Origin: Furcasterigmium furcatum
Taxonomy: Eukaryota; Ascomycota; Sordariomycetes; Glomerellales; Plectosphaerellaceae
Direction of reading: 5' to 3'
Assembly (NCBI GenBank): GCA_001599815.1
Contig: BCIA01000002.1
Coordinates: forward strand, 3,011,626 to 3,075,625
DNA length: 64,000 bases
The position numbers and the translations under genes are program-made. Within the stretch, counting starts at the first letter, position 1; every line of letters begins with the position of its first letter. Shown here piece after piece: positions 29,835 through 40,009 of the stretch. The notes below the pieces were generated by a model, which made no database searches, was not told where the DNA came from, and saw only the letters and a list, made by a program, of their open reading frames with translations.

Positions 29835-31898
29835 ATGGCTCCCTCTCTGACCCAGGACAGCAAGCCCCCCAAAAAGGCCAACCTTCTGGAGGACAGCGGC
29901 TCAGACGACGAGGATGGAGGGGCAGCTCTCGCCGCCCCCGAGTTGAAGGTCAACGAGGAGTACGCCCGGAGGTTCGAGCACAACAAGAAGCGCGAGGAGA
30001 GGCAAAGACGTGGGTACCGCATCTTCTCCGAAACTATGAAACACATACTAATTCAGGGCGCTCCAGTCGAGGAGAAGTATAAGCATTCCAAGTCTCTGAA
30101 CGACGACGACGACAGCGATTCCGAGTCCTCCTCCGATGACGAGACCGAAGACGAGGACGGCTTCCTGGCCACCGAAGACCTCGACGCCCAAATCTCCGGC
30201 GTCCTGAGCGCCATCAAAAACAAGGACCCCCGCGTCAAGGACAAGGCCTTCTCCTTCTTCCAGGCACAACCCGACGCCACTCCCGCGGGCCAGAAGAAGG
30301 ACAAGCCGCTCTTCCTCAAGGACTACCACCGTGAAAAGATCCTCGCCGGCGACGTCGGCGCCTCAGACGACGAGGACGACGCACCTCCTCGAACATACGT
30401 CCAGGAGCAGGCCGCGCTCAAGAGCGCCATCGTCTCTGAGATCAACAATGCCGCGGTCGAAGATGATTCCGATGCAGACTCTGACGGCGACTTCGTCCGC
30501 AAGAAGAAGCCCACTGAGAAGACAGGCGCGGATGGCATCCACCCCTCCCGCGCGGGGACGGTCAACGTCCTGACGGAGACCGACATCGCCAACGCCGAGA
30601 GGGACCCCGAAGTTTACCTATCCAACTTCATGTCCTCGCGAGCGTGGCTTGAGGACGGCGGCGGCCGCGAGTGGAAGGCCTTCGAGTCCGACGACAACGA
30701 TGACGCGGACGACCACGCCGAGGAGTTCGAGCAGGCATACAACATGCGCTTTGAGGACCCAACCAAGAGCAACGAAGTCCTCCGCTCATATGCCCGTGAT
30801 ATCACAAACGCCAAGTCCGTCAGACGCGACGAGCTGACGGGGCGAAAGCGCCAGCGTCAGCTGGAGAAGGAGCGTAAGGAGGCCGAGAAGGCCGAGCGGC
30901 GCGAGGAGAAGGCCAGGCTGCGCCGGTTCAAGGTCGAGGAGGCCGAGGACAGGCTGCGGAAGATCAGGAAGGTGGCCGGCATGAGCGGCAAGAGCCTCAC
31001 GGACGAGCAGTGGCTCAAGTTCCTCGACGAGGACTGGGAGGGTGACCAGTGGGAGAAGGAGATGGAGAAGAAGTTCGGCGACTCGTACTACGCGGAAGCA
31101 GAGGCGGCGGGTTCTGGCGAGGACGAGGACGAGAATGCTGCCGAGGGAAGCAAGAAGACTCGCCCTAAGAAGCCTACCTGGGACGACGACATCGACATCA
31201 ACGACATCGTCCCCGATTTCAAAGAGGATGAAGAGCCCAAGTTCACGCTCTCTGATGACGAGGGTGCTGGTGCGGATGGCGCAGAGGACGACGAAGGAGA
31301 AGATGACTCAGACGCGCCACCCTCCAAGAAGCGGAAAACAACCAAAGACCACAAGAAAGCCCGGCAGACAGCCAAGGCCGCCGCAAGAGCAGACCGCGCC
31401 AAGATCGAAGCCCTCATCGACTCGCGCCTCGACGCCTCCGAAGACGTCCTCGCGCCCTCCTCGGGCCGCGAGCGCCGCAAGGCCGCCGCAGAGCAGGAGG
31501 CAGGCGTTCACTTCCGCTACCGCGAGACCTCGCCGCAGGCCTTCGGTATGACGGCGCGCGACATCCTCCTCGCCCCGACCGACGCGGACCTGAACAAGTT
31601 CGCCGGCCTGAAGAAGCTGGCGACGTTCCGCGACGCGGAGAAGAAGAGGAAGGACAAGAAGCGGCTAGGCAAGAAGGCGAGGCTGAGGGAGTGGCGGCGC
31701 GAGACGTTCGGGCGGCGCTTTGAGCGCACAGGACCCGTCTGGGAGGGCTTCGAGGATAAACCTGCCGCAGCCCCTGCCGCCACTGCTGAGAAGGAGGAGG
31801 GCAAGGAGGCGCAGGGCGGGGATGATGTGCAGCAGAAGAAGAAGAGGAAGAGGTCGAGAGGAAAGAAGAACGGTGCGGCGGCCGTGGAAGCCGAGTAG
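29835..31898 (+). CDS. kri1: Ribosome biogenesis protein KRI1 (2 exons)
   Basis: Nucleolar factor for 40S subunit/18S rRNA maturation that binds Krr1. Two exons, 29835-30009 and 30067-31898, give 668 aa. The 57-nt intron (GTGGGT donor, ATACTAAT branch, CCAG acceptor) is a multiple of three and contains no stop, so the frame is open without splicing. Splicing restores the family sequence KKREERQRLEEKYK. Landmarks are acidic Ser/Asp blocks in the first third, SRAWLEDGG, the charged coiled coil KEAEKAERREEKARLRR, and the Kri1 C-terminal segment FRYRETSPQAFGMTARDIL with LNKFAGLKKLATFRD. It ends in a Lys-rich nucleolar tail. The TF gene converges 193 bp away. Confidence 0.95.
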   Translation: MAPSLTQDSKPPKKANLLEDSGSDDEDGGAALAAPELKVNEEYARRFEHNKKREERQRRGYRIFSETMKHILIQGAPVEEKYKHSKSLNDDDDSDSESSSDDETEDEDGFLATEDLDAQISGVLSAIKNKDPRVKDKAFSFFQAQPDATPAGQKKDKPLFLKDYHREKILAGDVGASDDEDDAPPRTYVQEQAALKSAIVSEINNAAVEDDSDADSDGDFVRKKKPTEKTGADGIHPSRAGTVNVLTETDIANAERDPEVYLSNFMSSRAWLEDGGGREWKAFESDDNDDADDHAEEFEQAYNMRFEDPTKSNEVLRSYARDITNAKSVRRDELTGRKRQRQLEKERKEAEKAERREEKARLRRFKVEEAEDRLRKIRKVAGMSGKSLTDEQWLKFLDEDWEGDQWEKEMEKKFGDSYYAEAEAAGSGEDEDENAAEGSKKTRPKKPTWDDDIDINDIVPDFKEDEEPKFTLSDDEGAGADGAEDDEGEDDSDAPPSKKRKTTKDHKKARQTAKAAARADRAKIEALIDSRLDASEDVLAPSSGRERRKAAAEQEAGVHFRYRETSPQAFGMTARDILLAPTDADLNKFAGLKKLATFRDAEKKRKDKKRLGKKARLREWRRETFGRRFERTGPVWEGFEDKPAAAPAATAEKEEGKEAQGGDDVQQKKKRKRSRGKKNGAAAVEAE

Positions 31899-32091
31899 GT
31901 CGAGAGTTTACATATCACCTCGATTTTCGCAAGGGAAGGTAGTCGCATAGATCATGATACCCATCTGGGAAGAATCAAAGTTCACCATTACATTCTCCAG
32001 AAGAAGTGCATCTGTCCGATATCCACGACCCCAGGCCTGTAAAGCATCGCTCCATACCTATCCAAAATGTACATACTGCTACACGCTTCCG

Positions 32092-35000
32092 TCACCCTCC
32101 GGGAGGAGGTCCCGAAGTGCCCATCCCACCCGTGCCGAACATACTCCCAAATGCGTCCATATTGAGTCCCAAGTCCCCAATCTCTGGCGGCTCCATATTG
32201 AACGGCATGAACCACGCGCTCGACGCCTCGCCTCCGTTGCCATTAAACGCCGAGAACTGGTTGTGGTGTTGCTGCTGCATATTCCCAGCCGGAATACCAC
32301 CCTGATCCAGCATGCGTCCGGTCACGCCCGGTCTCCCGCCGACGCCCATTTCCTCCCAGTTTTGAAGGCCCTCCATCATATCACCCGACTCCCGCTGCTG
32401 CTGCTGCTGCTGAGCGGTCATGACGCTGGGGTCCATCGAATATGCGCCAAACACCAGCTGTCGGTCCAGTGGCTGCAGAATCCCATTCGCCTGCTGGTTC
32501 AGCGACATGGACAGCAGGTTCGGAGGATAAAACGACCCCGTGTGCTGCTGGCCGTACTGCCCGACGGGCACGGGGCTAATGGGCGACATGGCATGGTACG
32601 CGCCCTCCTGGTTCGGCGGTATCTGGAGCGCAGTAAACGAGCCAGGCGCATTGTTCTGCTCCCCCATCTGCTCTGAGAGCGAGCGTCTCTGCGCCGGCAT
32701 GGAGACAGGAGCGCTCATAGCGTGCTGCTCTGCCATTCCAGCCGGTCCTCGGAAGTCCGTGGCCAACGGTTCCGGCGGCTGCGACGGCTGGCCGTCCGCT
32801 GGTGGTGGCTGGGATGCTGAGTTCGCGGCCTTCTTGCTCTGTTTCTCCCCCTGGGCTTTCCTCTTCTTCGCCGTCGAGCGACCCGACGGGTTGCCTTCGG
32901 TGCTGTGCGGTGGTGACAGGCTGGTGAAGAACTCTTCTACAGTATGCAGCTCCGGCTTCTGCTCGAGAACAGCATCCTCGCCCTTTTCTTTCCTGGAGAA
33001 GCTCGCGGGGTCGACAAAGTCGGATTTGGACACCCCGTGCGGGTACCGGTCGAACCAGTCACCGTACTGGAAGATGGGGACGACGGTCTTGCGCTCGCCC
33101 GTCTGCGTGCCCTGGCGCGCAGCGTCCGCGCAGGAGCGGTACTGCTCCCGGAGGTTCTCGGACATCCAGTGGAACATTCCCCAGTATCGTTTCATCTTGG
33201 ACAGGTACTTGACGTTGGTTGCGAGGTTCTTCTTAGATGCCGCCTCGACGCCAGGGTTGCCAGAGAAGATGCCGATGATGTGGATGGTCGCTGAAGAGAA
33301 GGCACAGTAGCCCATAAACGGTGCCGAAACGAGGTATGGCTCTGCGTCCCGCAGGACCTCCGAGATGCGGTTCGCAGCTGCGAATGTCTTTGCGCCGGCC
33401 TTAGAGGTGATGTACTTCGAGGCATCTGAGGCCACTGATCCCCCAGTTGTAGTGACCGCAACACGGCTCAAGAAGAGAATGTTCTGCTGCATCGAGATGT
33501 GAAGGAAGAGGTACTGGTTCGCCAGCTTCTCAGTCTCGTGCATTCGAAGGTTCTCGGCGCTGTAGGCCAGGGAGGAGGGAATATTCGCCAGTAGCTCATC
33601 AGCTTCCTTTGTGAGCTTGGTGTAAACAGACTCGGGGTGCCACAACGGATGAGGATCCAGTTCCTTTCCTCCCTGGTTCAGATACGTGATCACTCGCCCC
33701 CAGAGCGCTATACTCTTGATCATATACGCGGCGACGCCCATGTTCTCCTTGGCGTTGAGCAAGACACCCTCTGCTTCCGAGTCGGATTTGGGCACCTCTC
33801 CGGTCAAGGTTTCTGTGGGGGCCGGCATGTCGAGCTGGAAATACTGCTCCTTGATCGGCAGCGGGATCTTGATCGTTTCTTCCCTGATGAACATGGGTCG
33901 ATCGGTTCCGGACGAGTTGAAGCGGTCCATCAGAAAGCAGGACCACATCGTCCTCCTTCTGATTTCCCGGTCGACGAAACTCAGTTGTGCAGTGCCCGTT
34001 TGGCTCAGAGGGTCGTATTCCAGATCTTTGTGCAGCTGGAGGGCGAATGCCATTCGGATGGCTTGCCCGCCGAGGGCCCAGCTTCGACCGCCCTGACATG
34101 TGCCGAATTCGTGAAGGCCGAGGATTAAGAGACAGGTCAGGATTGTGATGTTCGGCCATTCGTACCGCGCAGTGCAGATCTCTCGCGCGTGGGACGCCCA
34201 TTCCTCGCCGCGGAGGAAGTTGGGCGATGTGTTCAGCTTCGGGTGCGTCGAGAAGCGAGCCGCGATGGCGCATACGGAGAGGACCAAGACGGGAGGCAAC
34301 GTGCCGGCCCTAATAACGGTTAGCAATCGGTTTTCCCACCCTGTGGGTTAGGGGGGCATACTTGAGCTTCCTCATATAGCTCGGTTTATGGAGGAGGTGG
34401 TAGGCCTGTCCATAGACGTTTTCGAAGAAGACCTCTGCCAGATGTTCTTGGATGTCTTTCGGGGGTAGGGCGTCGGCGCCAGCAGAGAAGAGCTTGTTCT
34501 CCTCGGCCTCCTGTATCTGAAGAGATGCCGGCTTCTCCGAGCCATCCGGTTTCGTCTTGGAAGGGGCGTTTGCCCAGTTGTCCAGATCCGGGCCAAAAGC
34601 CTCGTCGGGCCCTCTCTTCTTCGACGATGCCTTGTTGGCGGCGTTGCTTCCTGGAATGATGGGCTTGAGGACGGCTCTGGTGACGGATGACGAGGGAGAG
34701 TCTTGGTCCTTCTTGGGGACGACTTTGAGAATGCGCTCCTCCATCCGCTTGAGGCGCTTGTCGAGCATGGCCATGTAATCTGTGCGAGGAGCCGCCTTAC
34801 GGGTCGTGACCTTGTATACGCAAGGTATCCGGGAGCGAAGACAGTGCTTGCAGGCGGGCTTCTCCCCCGAGCAGCGGATCTTCTTACGGCGGCATGCGAT
34901 GCAGGCCAGAGGCAGTCGTTTACGGTCCTTACCGGCCTTGGTTTTGAGGTCAGTCCAAGCGGGAGTCATCTCGGTCTTGTCGTTCTTGGACTTGGATCCG

Positions 35001-35302
35001 AGGTCGGTGCCATCGTCGTTCTGGCCGCCGAGGCCGAAGTCGTCGGCTCCGGCATCGTCAAGCGCATGCGATGCGCCTCGGCCAGTGCCTTGGCTGTCAT
35101 TGTCAGAACCGGCGGTGCTCTTCCTCTTTTTCGCTCCGCCGCCTACCACGATGGTGTCGCTCGGGGTCGTCATGGCTGGTTGATGTGAGGCTGAGAATGC
35201 ATCGTCGATGCCGTGGCCGTGGTCCAGGTCGCCGAGGAAGGGGATGGAATCCTCCCCTTGGCCGGGGAAAATGAGGTCGTCGAAGTGAGCCGCCGCTTCC
35301 AT
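32092..35302 (-). CDS. Zn2Cys6 fungal transcription factor (2 exons)
   Basis: Predicted nuclear regulator of 1052 aa. Exons are 34362-35302 and 32092-34309, phase 2 (GTATGC donor, TTAG acceptor). The binuclear zinc cluster has Cys134, 137, 144, 151, 154 and 161 with exact CX2CX6CX6CX2CX6C spacing. A basic linker and a likely dimerisation coiled coil follow (YMAMLDKRLKRMEERILKV). The middle region begins EVFFENVYGQAYHLLHKPSY and includes LVLSVCAIAARFSTHP and REIRRRTMWSCFLMDR, the fungal-specific transcription factor domain. The C-terminal 300 residues are Pro/Gln/Gly/Met-rich, with a seven-Gln run encoded mostly by CAG and several NxxM patches, resembling an activation domain. The cluster lies unusually far from the N-terminus. 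I cannot assign a target pathway. Confidence 0.93.
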
Positions 35303-36102
35303 TTAGTACATCAATGGCGGCGAATGCGACTCCGATACGGGCTGCTGCTGTCTCGAACCGTTTCCGCGTTGGGCGTGGCTGCTCAATGGAGTCGGCTTGG
35401 CGAGAGGGGACCGAAGGTCATTGACGTGAGCCGCGACGCCGACAGGGGGACGCGAGCAGTCAGGCTCATACACCGTGAGGGTCCGACCCCTGGCCTGACT
35501 GACGTGATATCGATTCCTGAGGCGATGGGTTGTGATGGGAGTGAGTGCTGAGTGCTTGCTGCTGGGTGCGATGAGCTGCTGTCAAGCTCACCCACCTCGA
35601 CAGTCCCCCAAGGATTTGCGACGCGCGGTGTCAGGAGAGTGAGACAGGGGTCCGGTCCTTCTCGAAAGTCTCATGAGTCAATTGCGCGTGACCAAGAGGG
35701 CGGAGGGTCGATCGTGCTGTCGTCGTGCTGAAAGCTCTGCTGCGTCCCTCGCGCGGTCGACGTCGGTGCGAAAGAGGGGAGGAGACACACGCGATCGACC
35801 AGAACGGACTGGAGACGAGACGAGGCCCTCTGGACCCTCTGCTGATGTAACTGGATGGGCTGGATTGACTGGGGAAGGTCGGGACTTGTCGAGGCTAAAA
35901 GTTGGAGTGAGCCAAGGCGGAGGTCGGGGAACTGTCGCTGCTTTTTCGAGGTGGCCGGCCAATTAGGTAAGCCATGACTCGCGATGCTGACCGGGACATG
36001 CCGTAATCAGCCATGCACCCTGGCAAGCTCCGTTACTCTCCCAATGTCATCCAATTCATTAAGTGCCTGTCTACCACATACAATAGGTAACTTCTTGCAT
36101 CA
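35303..36102. other. Promoter region of the Zn2Cys6 gene
   Basis: Upstream of the transcription factor and downstream of the GH3 gene, both on -. Several overlapping frames exist on both strands with no family resemblance. A short protein-coding exon cannot be excluded but nothing supports one. Confidence 0.55.
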
Positions 36103-38016
36103 TCACGAGGGGCAGAGACCACCCCCGATGCACCGCTTCCCGTACTCAAGACCATCACCAAACTTGAAGATCGGGTCGCCGAAGTCATACGCAACATCCT
36201 CCATCTGCGTCTCGACCTGCTCGAGCGACCTGGGAAGGTCGAACGGCAGCTTTCCTTCGGGCCTCGCAATGCCAAAGAGAACATCAAGGAACGCCGCATT
36301 CGACGCGCCGTAACTGCCGAACACGGCGCTGGCCAGCTCAAAGATCTCTGGGACGACGGCGGGCCTGTCCAACGCGATATCAACAATGGTGGGCGCGGCC
36401 TTGAAGATCTCCGCCTGGCGAGCCTGTTCGGTTTCATTAAACGACAGCGATCCGGCATGGTATCCGGCCTCGAAGCCGCCGGGCCGGGGCTCGAAGGGAG
36501 CTCCCATTCGTAACAGGGCATAGTCGGCGTCCTCGGCGTTGTCGACGATCTGGACGCCGTACTTCTCGAGCTCGCTTTTCTCAAATCCCTCGACGTAGAA
36601 CTGGGCTGAGCCTGCCAGCTGGTTCAGATTCAGAGGCAGAATGTCCTTCTTGTTGGTGAGCAGGGTGAATGAGCGGCGCTGGGCATCGTTGCCGAGACGG
36701 CGGAAGTAATCGTTCCCAACCACGCGCTCGGCGGCCTCGACATCGGCGAAGGGCTTCTCGAAGAGACCCAGAAGGAACTTCTCCTTCAGAACGCGACGCA
36801 CTGACACATCAAGTCGCTCCTCTTCCACGAGTCCCGTCTCGACAGCCTCCACGACAAGCTCGGGGCGGGATTCGCCACCGAACTGGTCACAGCCAGCGTC
36901 AAAGATTTTGGCCACACGTTCGAGCTCGGAGAGGTGTTCGACGCCCCAGGCGCGGGCGGGCATCTCCTGGCCACGAATGTATGTATCGGTGATCAGGCCC
37001 CAGTCGGTGAGGACGATTCCATCGAACCCGAGCTCCTCCCGAAGCAGGTTCGTGATGATGCCCTTGTTAAAGGCGAATCCGACGGGCTCATACTTCGTTC
37101 CGATAGGACGGGCGTAGTACGGCATCATCTGGCGCGCTCCCGCAGCAATAGCCGCCTTGAACGGGATCAGATGATGGTCGAAGTTGTCACCAGGGTAGGT
37201 CTGGTTCTTCCCGTAATAGAAGTGTGCGTCCTCTCCGTTTTCAGCCGGGCCGGCTCCGGGGAAGTGCTTCGTGACGGTCGTCACAGAGTACGGGCCAAGC
37301 TGGCCGCTCTCCCCCTGGAAGCCCTTGATGTATTCGACGAGCATGGCGCTGGTGAGCTCTGCATCTTCGCCCCAGGTGCCACCAACACGCGCCCAGCGGG
37401 GCTCGGTTGCAATGTCGACCTGTGGATGAAGAGCAGCGCGGAAGCCCATGGCTACGTACTCCTCGCGGGCAATCTCGGCGAACATGCGAACCAGGTGGGT
37501 GTCTCGGATGGCGGCAAGTCCCAGGGCCTCGGGCCACTCGGAAAGGACACCAGCCCTCGCCCCGGTGCCAATGTTGCCGGTAAAGTGGTGACGGGGGTCG
37601 GTCGAAAAGGTAATGGGGATACCGAGGCGAGTGTCGAGGGCCAGTTGCTGTGCGCGGTTCAGAAAAGTGATGGCACTCTCGATGCTCTCAATACTGCCGA
37701 CGAGGTTGAAGTGCGTGAGGAGTTGGTCGTTGATCATGAACTCGGTGCTATTGCGGATCGAGTCGCTGGGGTCATCATTTCCCTGGTCGAATTCGCCATT
37801 CTCCCCTTGGAAGAGCATGTTGACGAACAGCTGACCGGCCTTTTCCTCGAGGGTCATACGCTGGACGAGGTCCTCTACGCGCGTGTCGACGCAGTACGAG
37901 GCATTGCGGTACACGGGGAGCGTAGCATTATCGTCTCTCTGGTGGAGGTTGACTGCGTGGGCCAGCACACCAGCAGACAGCAGCGGCTGGACCGCCGTGG
38001 CGAGGTTGAGCCGCAT
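36103..38016 (-). CDS. Secreted glycoside hydrolase family 3 enzyme
   Basis: Single-exon protein of 637 aa. A signal peptide (LATAVQPLLSAGVLAHA) is followed by an N-glycosylated GH3 (alpha/beta)8 domain. The sugar-contacting Lys250-His251 (VTKHFPGAGPAENGEDAH) and the expected nucleophile Asp338 (IVLTDWG) are present. The second alpha/beta domain follows (residues ~430-637), with SFTLLTNKKDILPL and the end region GKLPFDLPRSLEQVE. There is no fibronectin-III domain, so it is shorter than the classical large beta-glucosidases. Substrate (beta-glucoside versus other exo-acting activity) is not decided by sequence. A TATA-like TATATAAG lies about 110 bp upstream on the transcribed strand. Confidence 0.92.
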   Translation of the reverse strand: MRLNLATAVQPLLSAGVLAHAVNLHQRDDNATLPVYRNASYCVDTRVEDLVQRMTLEEKAGQLFVNMLFQGENGEFDQGNDDPSDSIRNSTEFMINDQLLTHFNLVGSIESIESAITFLNRAQQLALDTRLGIPITFSTDPRHHFTGNIGTGARAGVLSEWPEALGLAAIRDTHLVRMFAEIAREEYVAMGFRAALHPQVDIATEPRWARVGGTWGEDAELTSAMLVEYIKGFQGESGQLGPYSVTTVTKHFPGAGPAENGEDAHFYYGKNQTYPGDNFDHHLIPFKAAIAAGARQMMPYYARPIGTKYEPVGFAFNKGIITNLLREELGFDGIVLTDWGLITDTYIRGQEMPARAWGVEHLSELERVAKIFDAGCDQFGGESRPELVVEAVETGLVEEERLDVSVRRVLKEKFLLGLFEKPFADVEAAERVVGNDYFRRLGNDAQRRSFTLLTNKKDILPLNLNQLAGSAQFYVEGFEKSELEKYGVQIVDNAEDADYALLRMGAPFEPRPGGFEAGYHAGSLSFNETEQARQAEIFKAAPTIVDIALDRPAVVPEIFELASAVFGSYGASNAAFLDVLFGIARPEGKLPFDLPRSLEQVETQMEDVAYDFGDPIFKFGDGLEYGKRCIGGGLCPS

Positions 38017-40009
38017 CCTGAAAGAGGCAGAGATGAGAACAAGGCTATGAGAGCTTTGGAAAGACCAATGGTTTCTAGGTGAGGGCGCTAACGATCCTTT
38101 TCAGATTCACCTGGACATACCTGGCTTATATAGGCAGTGTCTGGTGATCAGCCCACGGTTTGGCGATCCACGGGCGAAGTAGACGAGCCTCATTGTGGAG
38201 AGTGGTTAGAATATGGGACCGCAGGACTCCGACATGAGGCCGACAACCCAAGGCCGGCTGCTCCTCTAGTTTCCACTCCATGTGGCAGCTTGCTGGAAGG
38301 CAGCATGAAAGTCGGTAGTATTAAGCATCACGGGTTCAGGAGAGGGAAGGTGTGGGTGGCTGCGGCAGTTCCTTCGGGTATCACCTGGGGTGCCGAGACG
38401 CACAACGGTTTTCGCAACAGGACAAGGAGCTTCTCCGATGATTCTCCAACCATGTGGGGGAGAGACGCGGTGGAGGAGGACGATGCGGGGTGAAGATCTC
38501 GGGGAAATGTCCTCTACGGCTGCTGTCTACTCCATAAGTATACCGAGGCGTTGAGAGAAGAACCCGCTAGCGCAGGACGTTCTTCGGCCTTTCCACACAT
38601 ACCCCAGAACGTTATTCCAGAAAGACCTTGGTCTGCCTTGATGGTGACCAGGATCAAGCTCGCCAACGCCACGAGAGGCTCGCTGCAACTGCCGAGCTCC
38701 TCGAACCTCTTGACCAAGCCTCCGAGACAAGGCCGGAGCCGAAAAAGCGCGAGCAGAATAGCGTCAGGCATTTATTTTCTCGTCCCCCCGAAGAAGTACG
38801 ACGAGATGTCTGAGGCCACACGGATCTTCATATCCGAGTCGACCGGGGTCATCAGTGAGAGTGGCTGGTTCCGAAGAAGCCATGTTAGCAGATGGCAGGA
38901 TCTGGTCAGATAGCCACTGGCGAGCCCCTCACCCTTTCGATGGAAGGAGACAATGAAGCCAAGAGGGAGGAGACCTGGGAACTTGGACGGAGGAGTCCCG
39001 GGTGTAAGTGGGCCCGGTTCGGCCTGCCCGCCGCTCCGAGCCGCTGCCGGCCGGACGGAGTCCATGATAGGTCACCAGAATTTCGACTGGCTAGCAACTT
39101 CTCTGCAATAACTAACACTCCCCCTTTTAGCTCCTAGAGTTAGCCACAGAGCGTGCTGTAATATACAAGTAGGCAACTATTAAAGCTGTGAAGAGCTTGG
39201 CCAAAAGCCATGGGCGAACCTATTAGCCAGAGTGGTGCTTTCAGCCTCGGTTGATTCCACAGAGAAAATACGCAATAGCAGCGACGACGCTAACCTTGGT
39301 TTGCTTGATTCTCGAGATCCTTGCAAAGAATCCCTGACCATCAGCTTGGGTGCGAGCGGGGAAGAGCAAACACGGCCCAGACCCCGAATAAGCCCGACGG
39401 CTCAGGACTAAGCGGTTACTCAGCAGACACATGACCAGGCGCAAAGAACCAAGTGGCCAAGGCACGACGAGCCCATGGGGATGGCAAATCACTGGAGAGG
39501 ACGAGAGAGATGCCCTGTCACGACATGTTGGCGTTGAAGGAGGTCTTCCAAACCAAAGACAGCCCCTTACCGGGTCTGGCCGGCTTGCTCTGATGAAGTC
39601 CAATCTCCAGCCCAGCCGCTGGGTTGCATCCGCGCAACGTGGACTGGCGGACGTCTCCTGTCGGCGGTTTTTCTCTGGCCAGAACCGTCCGCGCATGCAC
39701 CAACGCACGCCACGGCGCAGAGTGCATCGATCACACTGCAGTCAATGTGCGGGGTGCCGCACGAATCCCTGCTCATAGCCCGGGATGAGAACGAGCTGGC
39801 AGCACAGGACATACACATGAAGAACGCAATGGGTATACGCAATGGGTATGTATACCCTCATCCACCAGCCGAGCAAATAAAAAGCCTCATCTTCAATGCA
39901 ATCGAGTATCCTACTGCACCCGAACGCCGCCCATGCTCCACGCTGTGCCATGCAATGCAGCAACAAACCAAAATGCCAAGCCCGTTCGCGAGATATCTCC
40001 CCCCAAAGA
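38017..40009. other. Long intergenic region, GH3 promoter to separase 3' end
   Basis: The first ~120 bp hold the GH3 core promoter, with a TATA-like box at 38125-38132. Small frames on the minus strand (38514-38771 and 38772-39065) are adjacent but lack a clear start, splice joints or family match. Nothing else is recognised. Confidence 0.5.
38125..38132 (-). promoter_or_regulatory. TATA-like box of the GH3 gene
   Basis: On the minus strand the sequence reads TATATAAG, about 110 bp upstream of the GH3 start codon, a normal distance for a short fungal 5' leader. Inferred from motif and position only. Confidence 0.5.

Noticed and set aside
38514..39065. Two adjacent minus-strand frames resembling one interrupted protein
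   Set aside because: No start codon in context, no splice junction that joins them and no recognisable family or transposon motif.
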